Shown: positions 7,215 through 15,880, counted from the first letter of the stretch. The stretch: DNA of 34,798 nt from JADGGV01 sp035715725 (GCA_035715725.1 DASTKT010000118.1:1-34798); one strand, 5' to 3'. Notes: generated from the letters alone by a model not told the origin. Made by a program: numbers and translations.

Positions 7215-7631
7215 TCACACCAGCGAGCCCTTCTCCCGCAGCAGGTCGCCGATCGTGGTCCCGAGGAAGAGCGCCTGGACCTGGCTCGAGATCGCGGACC
7301 ACCGGCTGTGGGCCGGGCACGGGTTCGTCTCGCTGCATTCGGCGCGGCCGAGGAGGCACGTGCGCCGCTCCGCCACCGCGTCGAACGGCTGCACCACCCG
7401 CTGGAGCGGCAGGTCGTCCGCCGCGCCCGCCAGCCGGAAGCCGCCCTGCGGGCCCCGCGTCGACGCGAGCACGCCCTGTCGGCCGAGCACGTGCAGGATC
7501 TTGGAGAGGTAGTTCCGCGGGACCTGCAGCGCCCCGGCGATCTCCTCCGTCCGCAGCGGCCGCTCCGCCGTGGCGTGTTGCGCGATGTAGAGCACGGCTC
7601 GGAGCGCGTACTCCGCGGTGTCTGACAGCAT
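7215..7631 (-). CDS. Second Rrf2-family Fe-S transcriptional regulator
   Basis: A 138-residue Rrf2 protein starting M-L-S-D-T-A-E-Y-A-L-R behind a GGAGAG site. The helix-turn-helix region has P-R-N-Y-L-S-K-I-L-H-V-L, the wing R-G-P-Q-G-G-F, and the cluster loop Cys92, Cys99 and Cys105 with the same C-L-L-G-R-x-x-C core and spacing as the regulator at 4311-4838. The two look like paralogues, though this one has the usual family length and lacks the long C-terminal tail. It ends convergently with the cytochrome b pair and stands as a single gene. Fe-S sensing of NO or redox state is inferred; its targets are unknown and may include the cytochrome b/oxidase region. Confidence 0.9.
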   Translation of the reverse strand: MLSDTAEYALRAVLYIAQHATAERPLRTEEIAGALQVPRNYLSKILHVLGRQGVLASTRGPQGGFRLAGAADDLPLQRVVQPFDAVAERRTCLLGRAECSETNPCPAHSRWSAISSQVQALFLGTTIGDLLREKGSLV

Positions 7632-7825
7632 CGTCTCTCCATCTGGCGGGCGGGGCTCGCCGCTCCGGGCGGGTGCCGCGGGCCCGGACCGCCCCGCGGT
7701 CTCGCACGGAACCGGGCCGGGCGCCGGACCCGAGAGGACATACCCGCCGCCGCGGCGGCCGTTCATCCGGCCGGTGGCGCGGCCGCGGCCCGAACGGGCG
7801 CCTCTGCGGCCGATCCCCGACGACC

Positions 7826-7861
7826 GCGGGGAGGCGCCCGTCACGACAGGCACCTCCCCGC
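7826..7861 (-). terminator. Hairpin after the LVIVD protein gene
   Basis: A 13-bp stem with one mismatch (7826-7838 against 7849-7861) and a 10-nt loop lies 53 nt past the stop at 7915. There is no T-run, so it is a candidate terminator on structure and position alone. The rest of the 283-nt gap 7632-7914 shows nothing clear. Confidence 0.45.
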
Positions 7862-7914
7862 TCCGACCGTCCCCTCGCGGCGCCGGGCGCCCCGTGCGCC
7901 CGCCGCCGCGCCGT

Positions 7915-9726
7915 TCAGCTCCGCGCCGACGCCAGCTCCCGCACCGTCGCCGCGAGCGCCTTCGCGCGCGCGGGATCGCTCGCCCCGCGCGCATCGGCGT
8001 CGAGCTGCGCCGCCAGCCGGGTCAGCGCCGCGCGCCGCTGCGCTCCGTTCAGCTTCTCGGCGCGGTCCAGCTCACGCCCGATGGCGGCCGTGCGCGCGCT
8101 CGGCAGCCCGCGGCCGCGCACGAGCTGGTCGACGTAGGCGCGGGCCACCACGAAGCTGGCCGGCCAGACCACCCTCGTCTGGTTCTGCGGGTTCAGCTCG
8201 TCGACCCGCACCAGCTTCGCCGCGTCGATCTCGTTCTGCGTCAGGTACTGGCTCGGCTTCAGCTCGAACAGGTCGAGCCCCCGCGCGATCTCCGAGCCGA
8301 CGATGTGGCCGTTGTACCAGTACGCGGACCAGTACCCGCCCAGATAGAGCGTGTCCTTGCTCACCGGGCCGCGGTCGAAGTACGCGATCTCGACGGGGTG
8401 CGCCGGATCCGTGAAGTCGAACACCGACACGCCGCCCTGGTACCACCCCTGCACCATGATGTCGCGTCCCGGCACCGGGATCAGCGAGCCGTTGTGGGCC
8501 ACGCAGTTCTCCGTCGCCGTCTGCGCGGCCGGCAGCTTGAAGTAGCCCGCGGGCTTCAGCGTGTGGCCGGCGAGCGTGAAGATCGCGTCCGCGCCCCACT
8601 CGGGGCGGTCCGTCGCCTGGCAGCGCGGCTGCGTACCGCCGCCCCACTCGTCGGTGAAGAGCACCTTCTTGCCGTCGTTGCTGAACGTCGCCGAGTGCCA
8701 GTACGCGAAGTTCGGGTCGCTCACCTCGGCCACCCGCTTCGGGTTGGCCGGATCGCGGATGTCGAGCAGGAGCCCGTTCCCCGAGCACGCGCCCGCGGCC
8801 AGCCCGATCTGCGGGTAGACCGTGATGTCGTGGCACTGGTTCGTCTGCGACGTCGTCTGCGTCCCCTCGCCGTGGCTCCCGCCCTTCCACAGCCCGGCGA
8901 TCGCGCCCGTCGCGGAATCGGCGAAGATCCGCGGCGCGTTCACGACCTTCGCGTCCTGCGGCGCGGCCAGCGGGACGCGGATCACCTCGATGCGGAAGAG
9001 CGACGTGTTCGGGTCCTCGTCCGGCGACCGCCCCGAGCACCCCGCGAGCTCGGCGCCCGGCCGGACGCGGCTCGTGCCCTGCACGTAGATGTAGACGTTG
9101 GCCTTGTCCTTCGGGTCCGTCACCAGCGTGTGCGTGTGCGAGCCGCGGCACGTCTGCACGGCGGCCACCTGCTTCGGGTGGTCGAGGTCGCTGATGTCGA
9201 AGATGCGCACCCCGCGGAAGCGCTCGGCGCTCACCGTGTCCGCGACGCCCTGCGCGCCGCAGTCCACCCGCCCGCGCGTCTCCTCCACCGACATGAACAG
9301 CAGGTTCCCGTGGATCGAGAGATCGCCCTGCCCGCCCGGGCACACATGCGACGTGCGCAGCGTCGGCGCGCTCGGGTTCGAGACGTCCCAGACCTGGAAG
9401 CCGTTGAAGCCGCCCTGGAAGACGTAGTTGCCGCGGAAGGCGAGGTCGGCGTTCGCGTAGCCGAAGTCGCCCGGGTTCGCCGGGTTGAAGAAGCCCTGCG
9501 GCCGCGCGACGTGCCCGACCAGCTCCAGGTTGCGGGCCGCCTCCTTCGCGTCCATCCACCCGGCGCCGAGCCCGACGCGCGGGTCGGCGGACTTCTCCGC
9601 GGCACCGCTCACCTGCGCGCCCGCCTCGGCCGCGGCCGAGAGCACCAGCGCCGCGGCCAGCAGCGGCCGGGCCAGGGTGGCGGCCCATCTCGCGCCTCCA
9701 TGACGCATCATCGCTTGCAGTCTCAT
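7915..9726 (-). CDS. Secreted LVIVD-repeat beta-propeller-like protein (copy 1)
   Basis: A 603-residue exported protein with a signal peptide (hydrophobic core L-L-A-A-A-L-V-L-S-A-A, cleavage near A-G-A-Q). Repeated units such as F-Q-V-W-D-V-S-N-P, V-R-I-F-D-I-S-D and V-S-V-F-D-F-T-D-P are the LVIVD repeat of beta-propeller-like surface proteins. Conserved cysteines occur in Q-T-C-R-G-S-H-T-H-T, N-Q-C-H-D-I-T and E-N-C-V-A-H-N-G. The last ~120 residues are helical. Function is unknown for the family. It lies 55 nt downstream of a DUF305 gene in the same order as the pair at 17585-20355. The start at 9726 is tentative; Met codons at 9711 and 9708 would give a tighter signal peptide. Confidence 0.88.
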   Translation of the reverse strand: MRLQAMMRHGGARWAATLARPLLAAALVLSAAAEAGAQVSGAAEKSADPRVGLGAGWMDAKEAARNLELVGHVARPQGFFNPANPGDFGYANADLAFRGNYVFQGGFNGFQVWDVSNPSAPTLRTSHVCPGGQGDLSIHGNLLFMSVEETRGRVDCGAQGVADTVSAERFRGVRIFDISDLDHPKQVAAVQTCRGSHTHTLVTDPKDKANVYIYVQGTSRVRPGAELAGCSGRSPDEDPNTSLFRIEVIRVPLAAPQDAKVVNAPRIFADSATGAIAGLWKGGSHGEGTQTTSQTNQCHDITVYPQIGLAAGACSGNGLLLDIRDPANPKRVAEVSDPNFAYWHSATFSNDGKKVLFTDEWGGGTQPRCQATDRPEWGADAIFTLAGHTLKPAGYFKLPAAQTATENCVAHNGSLIPVPGRDIMVQGWYQGGVSVFDFTDPAHPVEIAYFDRGPVSKDTLYLGGYWSAYWYNGHIVGSEIARGLDLFELKPSQYLTQNEIDAAKLVRVDELNPQNQTRVVWPASFVVARAYVDQLVRGRGLPSARTAAIGRELDRAEKLNGAQRRAALTRLAAQLDADARGASDPARAKALAATVRELASARS

Positions 9727-9781
9727 TCCGGATCTCGCTGAGGTATCGGGGGGTCCCGACGAGTCTCCAGCCTGGAGCTCG

Positions 9782-10471
9782 TCACGGGCGGGGCGCGCTC
9801 GACGGTCGCGCGTCCAGCATCCTGCGCATGCGTGCGATCTCGGCACGCTGGTCCGCGTCGACGTCGGACGCGAAGCGGAACGTCTCCGGCTCCTGGGCCG
9901 CGCCCTGGCTGGCGAAGAGGGTGCCCACCATCTCCAGCGCGCCCTCGTGGTGCCGGATCATGAAGCTCAGGAACAGCCGGTCGAACTCGGCTCCGGTCGC
10001 GCCCGCCAGCCGCGCCAGCTCCTCCGCCGTCAGCATTCCCGGCATGAGCATCGGCTGGCCGGCGGCCTCGTGGTGCTCGTGGTGCTCCGCGTGCGCATCC
10101 TCGTTCGGCGCCTCCTCGTGGCGCGCCTCGAGCCAGTGCCGCATCATCGCGATCTCCGCCCGCTGCGACACCTCGATCCGCTCCGCCAGCAGCCGGATGT
10201 CGTCGCGCGCGCTGCGCGCCGGCACGAGCGCGGTCATCGCCAGCGCCTGCGCGTGGTGCGCGATCATCCCCTGCATGAAGCGCACGTCCGCCTCCGTGTA
10301 GCGGCGCGGCGTGCTGTCGGTCTTCACCTCGGCGGCGGGCGGCCGGCCGGCCTCCGCTCGCGGGGGCGGCGCGGCGGCGACCACCGCCGTCTCCCGGGTC
10401 GTGCCACTGCACGCCGCGCCGGCCAGGGCGGCGAGGAGCGCCGCGCTGGCCAGCCGCACGGACGGATTCAT
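9782..10471 (-). CDS. DUF305 lipoprotein (copy 1)
   Basis: A 229-residue predicted lipoprotein with lipobox L-A-G-A-A-C (Cys21). The DUF305 fold appears as two helical-hairpin halves, each with the family His pair: M-I-A-H-H-A-Q-A-L near residue 70 and M-I-R-H-H-E-G-A-L near 173. Between them is a His-rich stretch, H-A-E-H-H-E-H-H, which could bind metal ions. DUF305 proteins are ferritin-like, extracytoplasmic and often found near copper-handling genes, but no reaction is established. It is the first gene of a two-gene unit with the LVIVD protein and has a paralogue at 17585-18274. Start ATG at 10471. Confidence 0.92.
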   Translation of the reverse strand: MNPSVRLASAALLAALAGAACSGTTRETAVVAAAPPPRAEAGRPPAAEVKTDSTPRRYTEADVRFMQGMIAHHAQALAMTALVPARSARDDIRLLAERIEVSQRAEIAMMRHWLEARHEEAPNEDAHAEHHEHHEAAGQPMLMPGMLTAEELARLAGATGAEFDRLFLSFMIRHHEGALEMVGTLFASQGAAQEPETFRFASDVDADQRAEIARMRRMLDARPSSAPRP

Positions 10472-10671
10472 GCGGACAACTCTCGCTGTTCTCGGAACGG
10501 AGCCATGGCGACGAGGGGTAAGACGCCCAGCGGCCGCCGCGTCCGAGGAAAGCTATCGTTCCCCCGGCCCGCGATGAAGCCCCGGCGCGCGGTCATTGTG
10601 GGGCGCCGGTCCGGAGACCACCTTTGGCGCCGGCTCCCGCGCACCCGATCGAAGGAGAGCGCCCCGGGCGT

Positions 10672-12618
10672 ATGCAGCTGGACAACCCGGCCCTCACGGT
10701 CGCCCTCGCCCTCGCGGCGGGCGTGCTCGCGCAGTCCCTCGCGCGTCACCTCCGCGTGCCGGGCATCGTGCTGCTCCTCGTGGCCGGAATCCTCCTCGGC
10801 CCCGACGGCCTCGAGCTCGTCCGGCCGCGAACGCTCGGCGCGAGCCTGGAGGTCCTCGTCGGACTCTCCGTGGCCGTGATCCTCTTCGATGGCGGGCTCA
10901 ACCTCAACCTCGGCCGGCTGCGGCGCGAAGGCGCCGTCATCCGGCGCCTGATCACGATGGGCGCCGCGGTCACGGCCATCGGCGGCACGCTCGCCGCTCG
11001 CGTCGGCATGGGCTGGCCCTGGCCCGTGGCGATCCTGTTCGGCACCCTCGTGATCGTCACCGGCCCGACCGTCATCACGCCGTTGCTCCGCCGGATCCGC
11101 GTGACCCGCGGGGTGGAGACGGCGCTGGAAGCGGAGGGCGTGCTCATCGACCCGGTCGGCGCGATCGTCGCCGTCGTCGCCCTCGAGATCGTTCTCGCCG
11201 GGACGCTGGGCGGCGCGGCGCACGGCCTCGTGGGCCTGACCTCCCGCCTCGCGCTCGGCGCGCTCGCCGGCACGCTCGCCGGACTCCTCATCGGCGGCGT
11301 CCTCCGGTACGGGCGCGTGGTGCCCGATGGCTACGAGAACATCTTCACGCTCTCCATCGTGCTCGCCGTCTTCGAGGCGAGCGACGCGATCCAGCCGGAG
11401 AGCGGGATCCTCGCCGCGACCGTCGCCGGCCTCGTCGTCGGGAACCTGGAGAGCCGGACGTCTCGCGAGCTCCGCGAGTTCAAGGAGCAGCTGACCACGC
11501 TGTTCGTCGGCATGCTCTTCGTGCTGCTGGCCGCGGACGTGCGGCTCCGCGAGGTCGGGGCGCTCGGCTGGCGCGGCGTGGCCGTGGTCGCGCTGCTCAT
11601 CGCCGTCGTGCGCCCGCTCGACGTCCTGGTGAGCACCTGGCGCTCGGGTTTCAGCGCGCGGGAGCGCGCGTTCATGTGCTGGATCGGGCCGCGCGGGATC
11701 GTCGCCGCCGCCGTCGCATCCATCTTCGCCGAGCGGCTCGCGGACAACGGCTCTCCGTACGGCGCCGAGCTCCAGGCGCTCGTCTTCCTCGTCATCGCGG
11801 TCACGGTCGTGCTCCAGGGCTCCACCGGCGGCATCCTCGCGGCCATCCTCGGCCTGCGGCGCCCCTCCAACCAGGGGTACGCGCTCGTCGGCGCCAACGC
11901 GCTCGGCCGCGCGATCGCGAGGGCGCTCGCCCGCGCCGGCGACGAAGTCGTGCTGATCGACAGCAATCCGAGAGAGGCCGAAGCCGCGGCCGCCGAAGGG
12001 TTCCGCGTCCTCCACGGGAACGCGAACGAGGAGACGATCCTCGAGCTCGCGGACGTGGAGGGCCGCCGCGGCCTCCTGGCCGTCACGCCGAACGAGGGAG
12101 CGAACCTCCTCCTCGGCGAGCGGGTGCGCACGCACGCGCGCTCCGTCGCCGCGCTCGTGGCCATCGCGCAGGGGAAGGCGGCCGTGACGCCGCGCCGGGC
12201 CCGGGAGGTCGGCGTGCATCTCCTGTTCGGCGGGCCGATCGGCCTGACGGAGTGGATCGCCGCCCTCGAGCACGGCGAGGCCGAGCTGCAGGCGTGGAAG
12301 TACGCCGGCTCCGAGGCTCGCTTCCCCGAGCGGCCGGGGACGACGGACGGGGACGCCCGCACGCCCCTCCCGCTCGTCCACTGGCGCGGGCGCGTCGCCA
12401 CGCCGGTGAGTGACGCCACGACCGTCCGCCGCGGCGACGTCGTCGTCTTCGCCGTCCCGACGGACCCGCGCGCGGCGGGGCCGCTCGCACTCGGCCTGGG
12501 CGAGTGGGTGGTCGAGGAGACGCCCGCGATGCGCGAGATCGAGGCCGTGGATGGCCGCGGCGCCGTCGTCGTCGCGACGAGCGCCGCCGGCACGCACGAA
12601 GGGGGTGAGGGCGGCTAG
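10672..12618 (+). CDS. CPA1-type cation/proton antiporter with C-terminal TrkA-like domain
   Basis: Inner-membrane antiporter of 648 residues. Residues 1-390 hold about 12 helices of the Na+(K+)/H+ exchanger fold, with the acidic transport motif E-G-V-L-I-D-P-V-G-A-I near 157-167. From about 400 follows a Rossmann TrkA-N-like domain (Y-A-L-V-G-A-N-A-L-G-R-A-I, then V-V-L-I-D-S-N) and a C-terminal TrkA-C-like part (R-R-G-D-V-V-V-F), suggesting nucleotide-regulated transport. Sodium or potassium cannot be decided from sequence. I chose the ATG at 10672 behind AAGGAGAG, where the first helix begins; a TTG at 10624 would add 16 non-hydrophobic residues. The stop codon lies inside a hairpin. Confidence 0.9.
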   Translation: MQLDNPALTVALALAAGVLAQSLARHLRVPGIVLLLVAGILLGPDGLELVRPRTLGASLEVLVGLSVAVILFDGGLNLNLGRLRREGAVIRRLITMGAAVTAIGGTLAARVGMGWPWPVAILFGTLVIVTGPTVITPLLRRIRVTRGVETALEAEGVLIDPVGAIVAVVALEIVLAGTLGGAAHGLVGLTSRLALGALAGTLAGLLIGGVLRYGRVVPDGYENIFTLSIVLAVFEASDAIQPESGILAATVAGLVVGNLESRTSRELREFKEQLTTLFVGMLFVLLAADVRLREVGALGWRGVAVVALLIAVVRPLDVLVSTWRSGFSARERAFMCWIGPRGIVAAAVASIFAERLADNGSPYGAELQALVFLVIAVTVVLQGSTGGILAAILGLRRPSNQGYALVGANALGRAIARALARAGDEVVLIDSNPREAEAAAAEGFRVLHGNANEETILELADVEGRRGLLAVTPNEGANLLLGERVRTHARSVAALVAIAQGKAAVTPRRAREVGVHLLFGGPIGLTEWIAALEHGEAELQAWKYAGSEARFPERPGTTDGDARTPLPLVHWRGRVATPVSDATTVRRGDVVVFAVPTDPRAAGPLALGLGEWVVEETPAMREIEAVDGRGAVVVATSAAGTHEGGEGG

Positions 12619-12632
12619 CCGCCCCACCCCCT
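12601..12632 (+). terminator. GC-rich hairpin spanning the antiporter stop codon
   Basis: The perfect palindrome GGCGGCTAGCCGCC (12610-12623) is centred on the TAG stop and extended by G-rich and C-rich arms with a one-base bulge. A C-rich rather than T-rich tail follows, so intrinsic termination is plausible but unproven. Confidence 0.4.
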
Positions 12633-12942
12633 CCCCCACCCCGCCGAACGCGGCCGGACCGGACCGATCGCGCTCGGCTCACCCTGATCCGTGCGCTCGC
12701 CAGCGTCGCCTCTCGAGCGGGCACCAATCGCGTAACCCAACGCCGCGCAACGGATTGGCGAAACGAATTCGTTGCGCCTGCCGCGAGCCGCCATTATCGT
12801 CGTCCGACCGCTCGCGCTCTCGCCGCCCGACACCGCGCGAGGTGGGCGCCACCCGGCCCGCTTCGCCACCGGCGTCCGCACGACAACATCACGCCCCGGG
12901 GCGCCAGCCGCGCCCGGCGGGAGACTGCCTCACCCGGAGCCC
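12619..12942. other. Intergenic region upstream of the TolB/TPR gene
   Basis: 324 nt without a convincing gene. It starts with the distal arm of the antiporter hairpin and holds the nested inverted repeat at 12745-12777. I see no clear -35/-10 pair. Downstream of the repeat it becomes uniformly GC-rich up to the GGAG ribosome-binding site of the next gene. Confidence 0.6.
12745..12777. promoter_or_regulatory. Nested palindromes, candidate regulator site
   Basis: An 8-bp inverted repeat GCGCAACG / CGTTGCGC (12745-12752 and 12770-12777) encloses and partly overlaps the perfect 12-bp palindrome AACGAATTCGTT (12762-12773). It lies about 165 nt before the start of the TolB/TPR gene, in the least GC-rich part of the gap. 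No regulator is identified. Confidence 0.4.
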
Positions 12943-14682
12943 ATGAGCCTTTCGACTCTCGTAGCACGCGTGAGGGCGCGCAAGCTCGGCCAGTGGGCGG
13001 TGGCCTACCTGGCCAGCGCCTGGCTGGTGCTGCAGATCCTGTCGCTGCTGGCGCAGCCGTTCGCGTGGCCGGACCTGGTGCTGCGTGCGGCCACGGTCCT
13101 GCTGGCGATCGGCCTGCTCGCGGTGCTCGTGCTGGCCTGGTACCACGGCGAGCGCGGCGCGCAGCGGGTCACGGGGATCGAGCTGCTGATGCTGGCCGGC
13201 ATCCTCGTGCTCGCGGGCGCGGCCGTGACGCTGGTGGGGAAGGACAAGCGCGCCCAAGCGACGACGACGCCGGAGACCGCATCGCCCGCTGCGGCTCCCA
13301 TGGCCGCGCAAGGCTCCATCGCCGTGCTGCCGTTCGCGAACGTGAGCCCGGACCGGGCGCAGGACTACTTCGTAGACGGGTTGACGGACGAGCTGCTGAA
13401 CGTGCTGGCGGGGCTGCCGGAGCTGCGCGTGGCCGCGCGGACCTCCTCGTTCGCGTTCGCGGGGCAGCGGCTGCCGGCGGACTCGATCGGCCGGGCGCTG
13501 CACGTGGCCACGCTGCTGGAGGGGAGCGTTCGCAAGGAGGGGATGCGCGTGCGCATCAGCGCCGACCTGATCGACGCCAAGACCGGCTTCACGCTGTGGC
13601 GCCAGACGTACGACCGCGACCTGAAGGATGTCTTCCAGGTCCAGGACGAGATCTCGCGGGCGATCGTCGCCTCGCTCCGGGTGAAGCTCGGGGCCGGCCA
13701 CGCCGGCACGCAGCTCGCCCGCGAGGAGACGCGGGACGCGCACGCGCACCTCGCCGTGCTCGAGGGCCTCCACCTGGTGAGCCGCCGGGGTCGGGCCGAC
13801 CTGCAGCGGGCGGAGGCGCTCTTCCGGCAGGCGCTCCAGCGCGATCCCGGGTACGCACGCGCCTATGCCGACCTCGCCTCGGTCCACTGGCTGGAGGGCT
13901 ATTACCGGTTCACGCGCCCGGGGCCGTCCTACGCGCTGGCCCAGGAGGAGGCGAGGCGCGCGCTCGCGCTCGACTCGACCATCGCGGAGGCGCACGTGGT
14001 ACTCGGCCGCGTCGCCGACCTCCGCGACTGGGACTTCGCCGGCGCCGAGCGCGAGTTCCGGCAAGGCATCGAGCTGAACCCCGGGCTCCCCGACGCCTAC
14101 TCGTTGCGAGCCTGGGTGCTGATGCGGCTCGGGCACCCGAACGAGGCGCTGGCCGATGCGCTCCACGCCACGGAGCTGGACCCCCTGTCCCCCACCGCGG
14201 TCAACACGCTGGGGGCCATGTACACCTACAGCGGCCAGCTCGCCACCGCGGTCGCGGTCGAGGAGCAGGCGGTGACGCTGGCCCCGAACGCGTCCGCGCT
14301 GCGCAGCAACCGCGTCCAGCTCCTCTCTCTCACCGGCAGGCACGCCGAAGCGCTCGCCGCGGCCGACTCGCTGCGGCGCATCGCGCCCGGCGACCCGATC
14401 GCCCTGGCCGTCATCGCGTACGCCTACGCTCGCGCCGGGAAGCATGCGCAGGCCGAGGAGATACTCCGCGCGCTGGAGGCGCAGCCCGACTCCTCGCCGT
14501 ATCTCCTCGCGGTCGCCTATGCCGGCCTGGGCGATGCCGGCCGGGCCTTCTCCGCGCTGGACGCAGCCGTTCGCCGCCACGACGACTTCGTGCCCGACGT
14601 AGGGGTGGACCCCGTCTTCGCCGCGTATCGTTCCGACCCCCGCATCGTCGCGCTGCTGAAGAAGATCGGGCTGAGCGGCTGA
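12943..14682 (+). CDS. Membrane-anchored TolB/FlgO-like domain protein with TPR repeats
   Basis: A 579-residue protein. The N-terminus (1-100) has three hydrophobic helices (about 17-37, 46-66 and 80-98). Residues 124-245 form the TolB/FlgO-like domain common in CadC-like regulators and cyclase-linked proteins (S-I-A-V-L-P-F-A-N-V-S, D-Y-F-V-D-G-L-T-D-E-L, L-L-E-G-S-V-R-K, L-W-R-Q-T-Y-D-R-D). From about 255 to the end are tetratricopeptide repeats (A-L-F-R-Q-A-L-Q-R-D-P-G-Y-A-R-A-Y). In related proteins this part follows a DNA-binding, kinase or cyclase domain; here only membrane helices precede it, so it is likely a scaffold or sensor. ATG at 12943 behind GGAG. Confidence 0.88.
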   Translation: MSLSTLVARVRARKLGQWAVAYLASAWLVLQILSLLAQPFAWPDLVLRAATVLLAIGLLAVLVLAWYHGERGAQRVTGIELLMLAGILVLAGAAVTLVGKDKRAQATTTPETASPAAAPMAAQGSIAVLPFANVSPDRAQDYFVDGLTDELLNVLAGLPELRVAARTSSFAFAGQRLPADSIGRALHVATLLEGSVRKEGMRVRISADLIDAKTGFTLWRQTYDRDLKDVFQVQDEISRAIVASLRVKLGAGHAGTQLAREETRDAHAHLAVLEGLHLVSRRGRADLQRAEALFRQALQRDPGYARAYADLASVHWLEGYYRFTRPGPSYALAQEEARRALALDSTIAEAHVVLGRVADLRDWDFAGAEREFRQGIELNPGLPDAYSLRAWVLMRLGHPNEALADALHATELDPLSPTAVNTLGAMYTYSGQLATAVAVEEQAVTLAPNASALRSNRVQLLSLTGRHAEALAAADSLRRIAPGDPIALAVIAYAYARAGKHAQAEEILRALEAQPDSSPYLLAVAYAGLGDAGRAFSALDAAVRRHDDFVPDVGVDPVFAAYRSDPRIVALLKKIGLSG

Positions 14683-14940
14683 GACGGGATCCGGAAGGTC
14701 CGGCCGCTCCCGCCTCCGCGCCCACCTCAGCCGCCGGCCCGCCGTAATTCCCGAATCCGAATCCGGCAGTTACGACCCCTCGGCCTCCGCGCCCGCCCCC
14801 GCCTCCGGCGGTTCCCTCATGCGCATGCGCATTCGAACACGATGCCCTGCGGGCCGGCGTCCAGGCCCCGGGCCCGCACGGCACTCCATCGGATGCGCCT
14901 GCGACTGCGGGGACGGAGTCGGGCGCGACACGGAATACGA

Positions 14941-14970
14941 CGGGGGTCGGGCCGCGCGGCCCCACCCCCG
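14941..14970. terminator. Long GC hairpin in the convergent gap
   Basis: A 15-bp inverted repeat with one mismatch and almost no spacer (14941-14955 against 14956-14970). It could end transcription from either side of this convergent pair. No T-run is present. Confidence 0.5.
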
Positions 14971-14975
14971 TGCCA

Positions 14976-14995
14976 GGCCCGGTCGAAACCGGGCC
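14976..14995. terminator. Tetraloop hairpin after the cupredoxin lipoprotein gene
   Basis: GGCCCGGT-CGAA-ACCGGGCC is a perfect 8-bp stem with a four-base loop, 22 nt beyond the stop at 15017 on the minus strand and next to the 14941-14970 hairpin. The tandem arrangement suggests a transcription end for both strands. Confidence 0.55.
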
Positions 14996-15016
14996 CGGTG
15001 CTCTACCCGGTGGCCC

Positions 15017-15880
15017 TCAGCTCACCGTGAACTGCCTCGCCATACCGTGCACGACGTGCGGCTTGCCGTCCTTCGCGTCCGGGAAGAAGCAGAGGAGGGC
15101 GTACTCGCCCGGCTGGAAGTCGACCGTCACCTCGTTCATCTCGCCGTGGGCCAGCCCGGCGACGCCGTCCAGCACCACGCCGGGCGGCGGCCCGGCCGGC
15201 TTCTCGGCGAAGCGCGCGAAGTCCTCGGCGGTCTTCCCCGGCTCCAGCTTCACGAGCACCATCTCGTGCGCCTGCGCGGCCTTGTTCTCGACCCGGATCG
15301 TATGCCGGCCGGCCGTGATCGGCTTGTCCGTCGTGAACGAGTAGTCGTCCAGCGTCATCACGATGTCCGCCGCGGGGAGCGCGCGCGGCGTCCCCGTCGC
15401 CTCGCCGACCGTCAGCTCCCGGACCATCCCCTTCATCACGTGCGGCTGCCCGTCCGCGGCCGGGATCACGCACAGCACCGCGTAGTGGCCCGGCTTCAGC
15501 TCCATGGACGCCCCGATCGTGGCGCCCGGCATCGCCGCGCTCGGGCCGCCCGCGTCCACCGCCCAGGCCGGCGGAGGGCCGCCCGCCGCGAACGCGCCCA
15601 TCAGGTCCTTCAGCGTCTTCCCCTCCTCCAGCCGCACCAGGTAGAGGTGGTGCAGCTCCTTCCCCTCGTTCACCAGCCGGATCGTGGTCGGTCCCGCCGG
15701 CACGCTCGCCGGCCCGTCGAACTGGTACTCGTGCGTCCTGAACTCGACCACGTTCGGCCCCTCGGCCGGCGGCGCCTCCTTCGTCGCCGACGCCTCCTGG
15801 CGCGCCGCCTCGCCACCGCACGCGGCGACCAGCAGCGCCAGCGCCAGCGCGCACGAAGTCCATCGGTTCCGCATCTCCAT
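15017..15880 (-). CDS. Lipoprotein with two tandem cupredoxin-like domains
   Basis: A 287-residue predicted lipoprotein (lipobox L-V-A-A-C, Cys21) made of two homologous halves of about 120 residues. Each has type 1 copper-like ligands in the cupredoxin order: His77 or His78, Cys137, His147 and Met152 in the first; His205, Cys264, His275 and Met280 in the second. The Cys-to-His spacing (9 and 10 residues) is longer than in plastocyanin or azurin, so copper binding is likely but unproven. It could carry electrons outside the inner membrane or store copper. ATG at 15880 behind AGGAGG. It stands alone, divergent from a glycosyltransferase gene and between the two DUF305/LVIVD units. Confidence 0.85.
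   Translation of the reverse strand: MEMRNRWTSCALALALLVAACGGEAARQEASATKEAPPAEGPNVVEFRTHEYQFDGPASVPAGPTTIRLVNEGKELHHLYLVRLEEGKTLKDLMGAFAAGGPPPAWAVDAGGPSAAMPGATIGASMELKPGHYAVLCVIPAADGQPHVMKGMVRELTVGEATGTPRALPAADIVMTLDDYSFTTDKPITAGRHTIRVENKAAQAHEMVLVKLEPGKTAEDFARFAEKPAGPPPGVVLDGVAGLAHGEMNEVTVDFQPGEYALLCFFPDAKDGKPHVVHGMARQFTVS

Larger units (their letters stand above)
14683..15016. other. Convergent intergenic region with hairpins
   Basis: 334 nt between two genes ending toward each other. It carries a C-rich simple-sequence part (about 14780-14810), the 14-bp palindrome ATGCGCATGCGCAT at 14819-14832, and two strong hairpins listed separately. No open frame with a plausible start and ribosome-binding site was found. 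Confidence 0.65.

Noticed and set aside
10624..10671. TTG start of the antiporter
   Set aside because: It adds residues without membrane character and lies ahead of the AAGGAGAG ribosome-binding site that serves the ATG at 10672.
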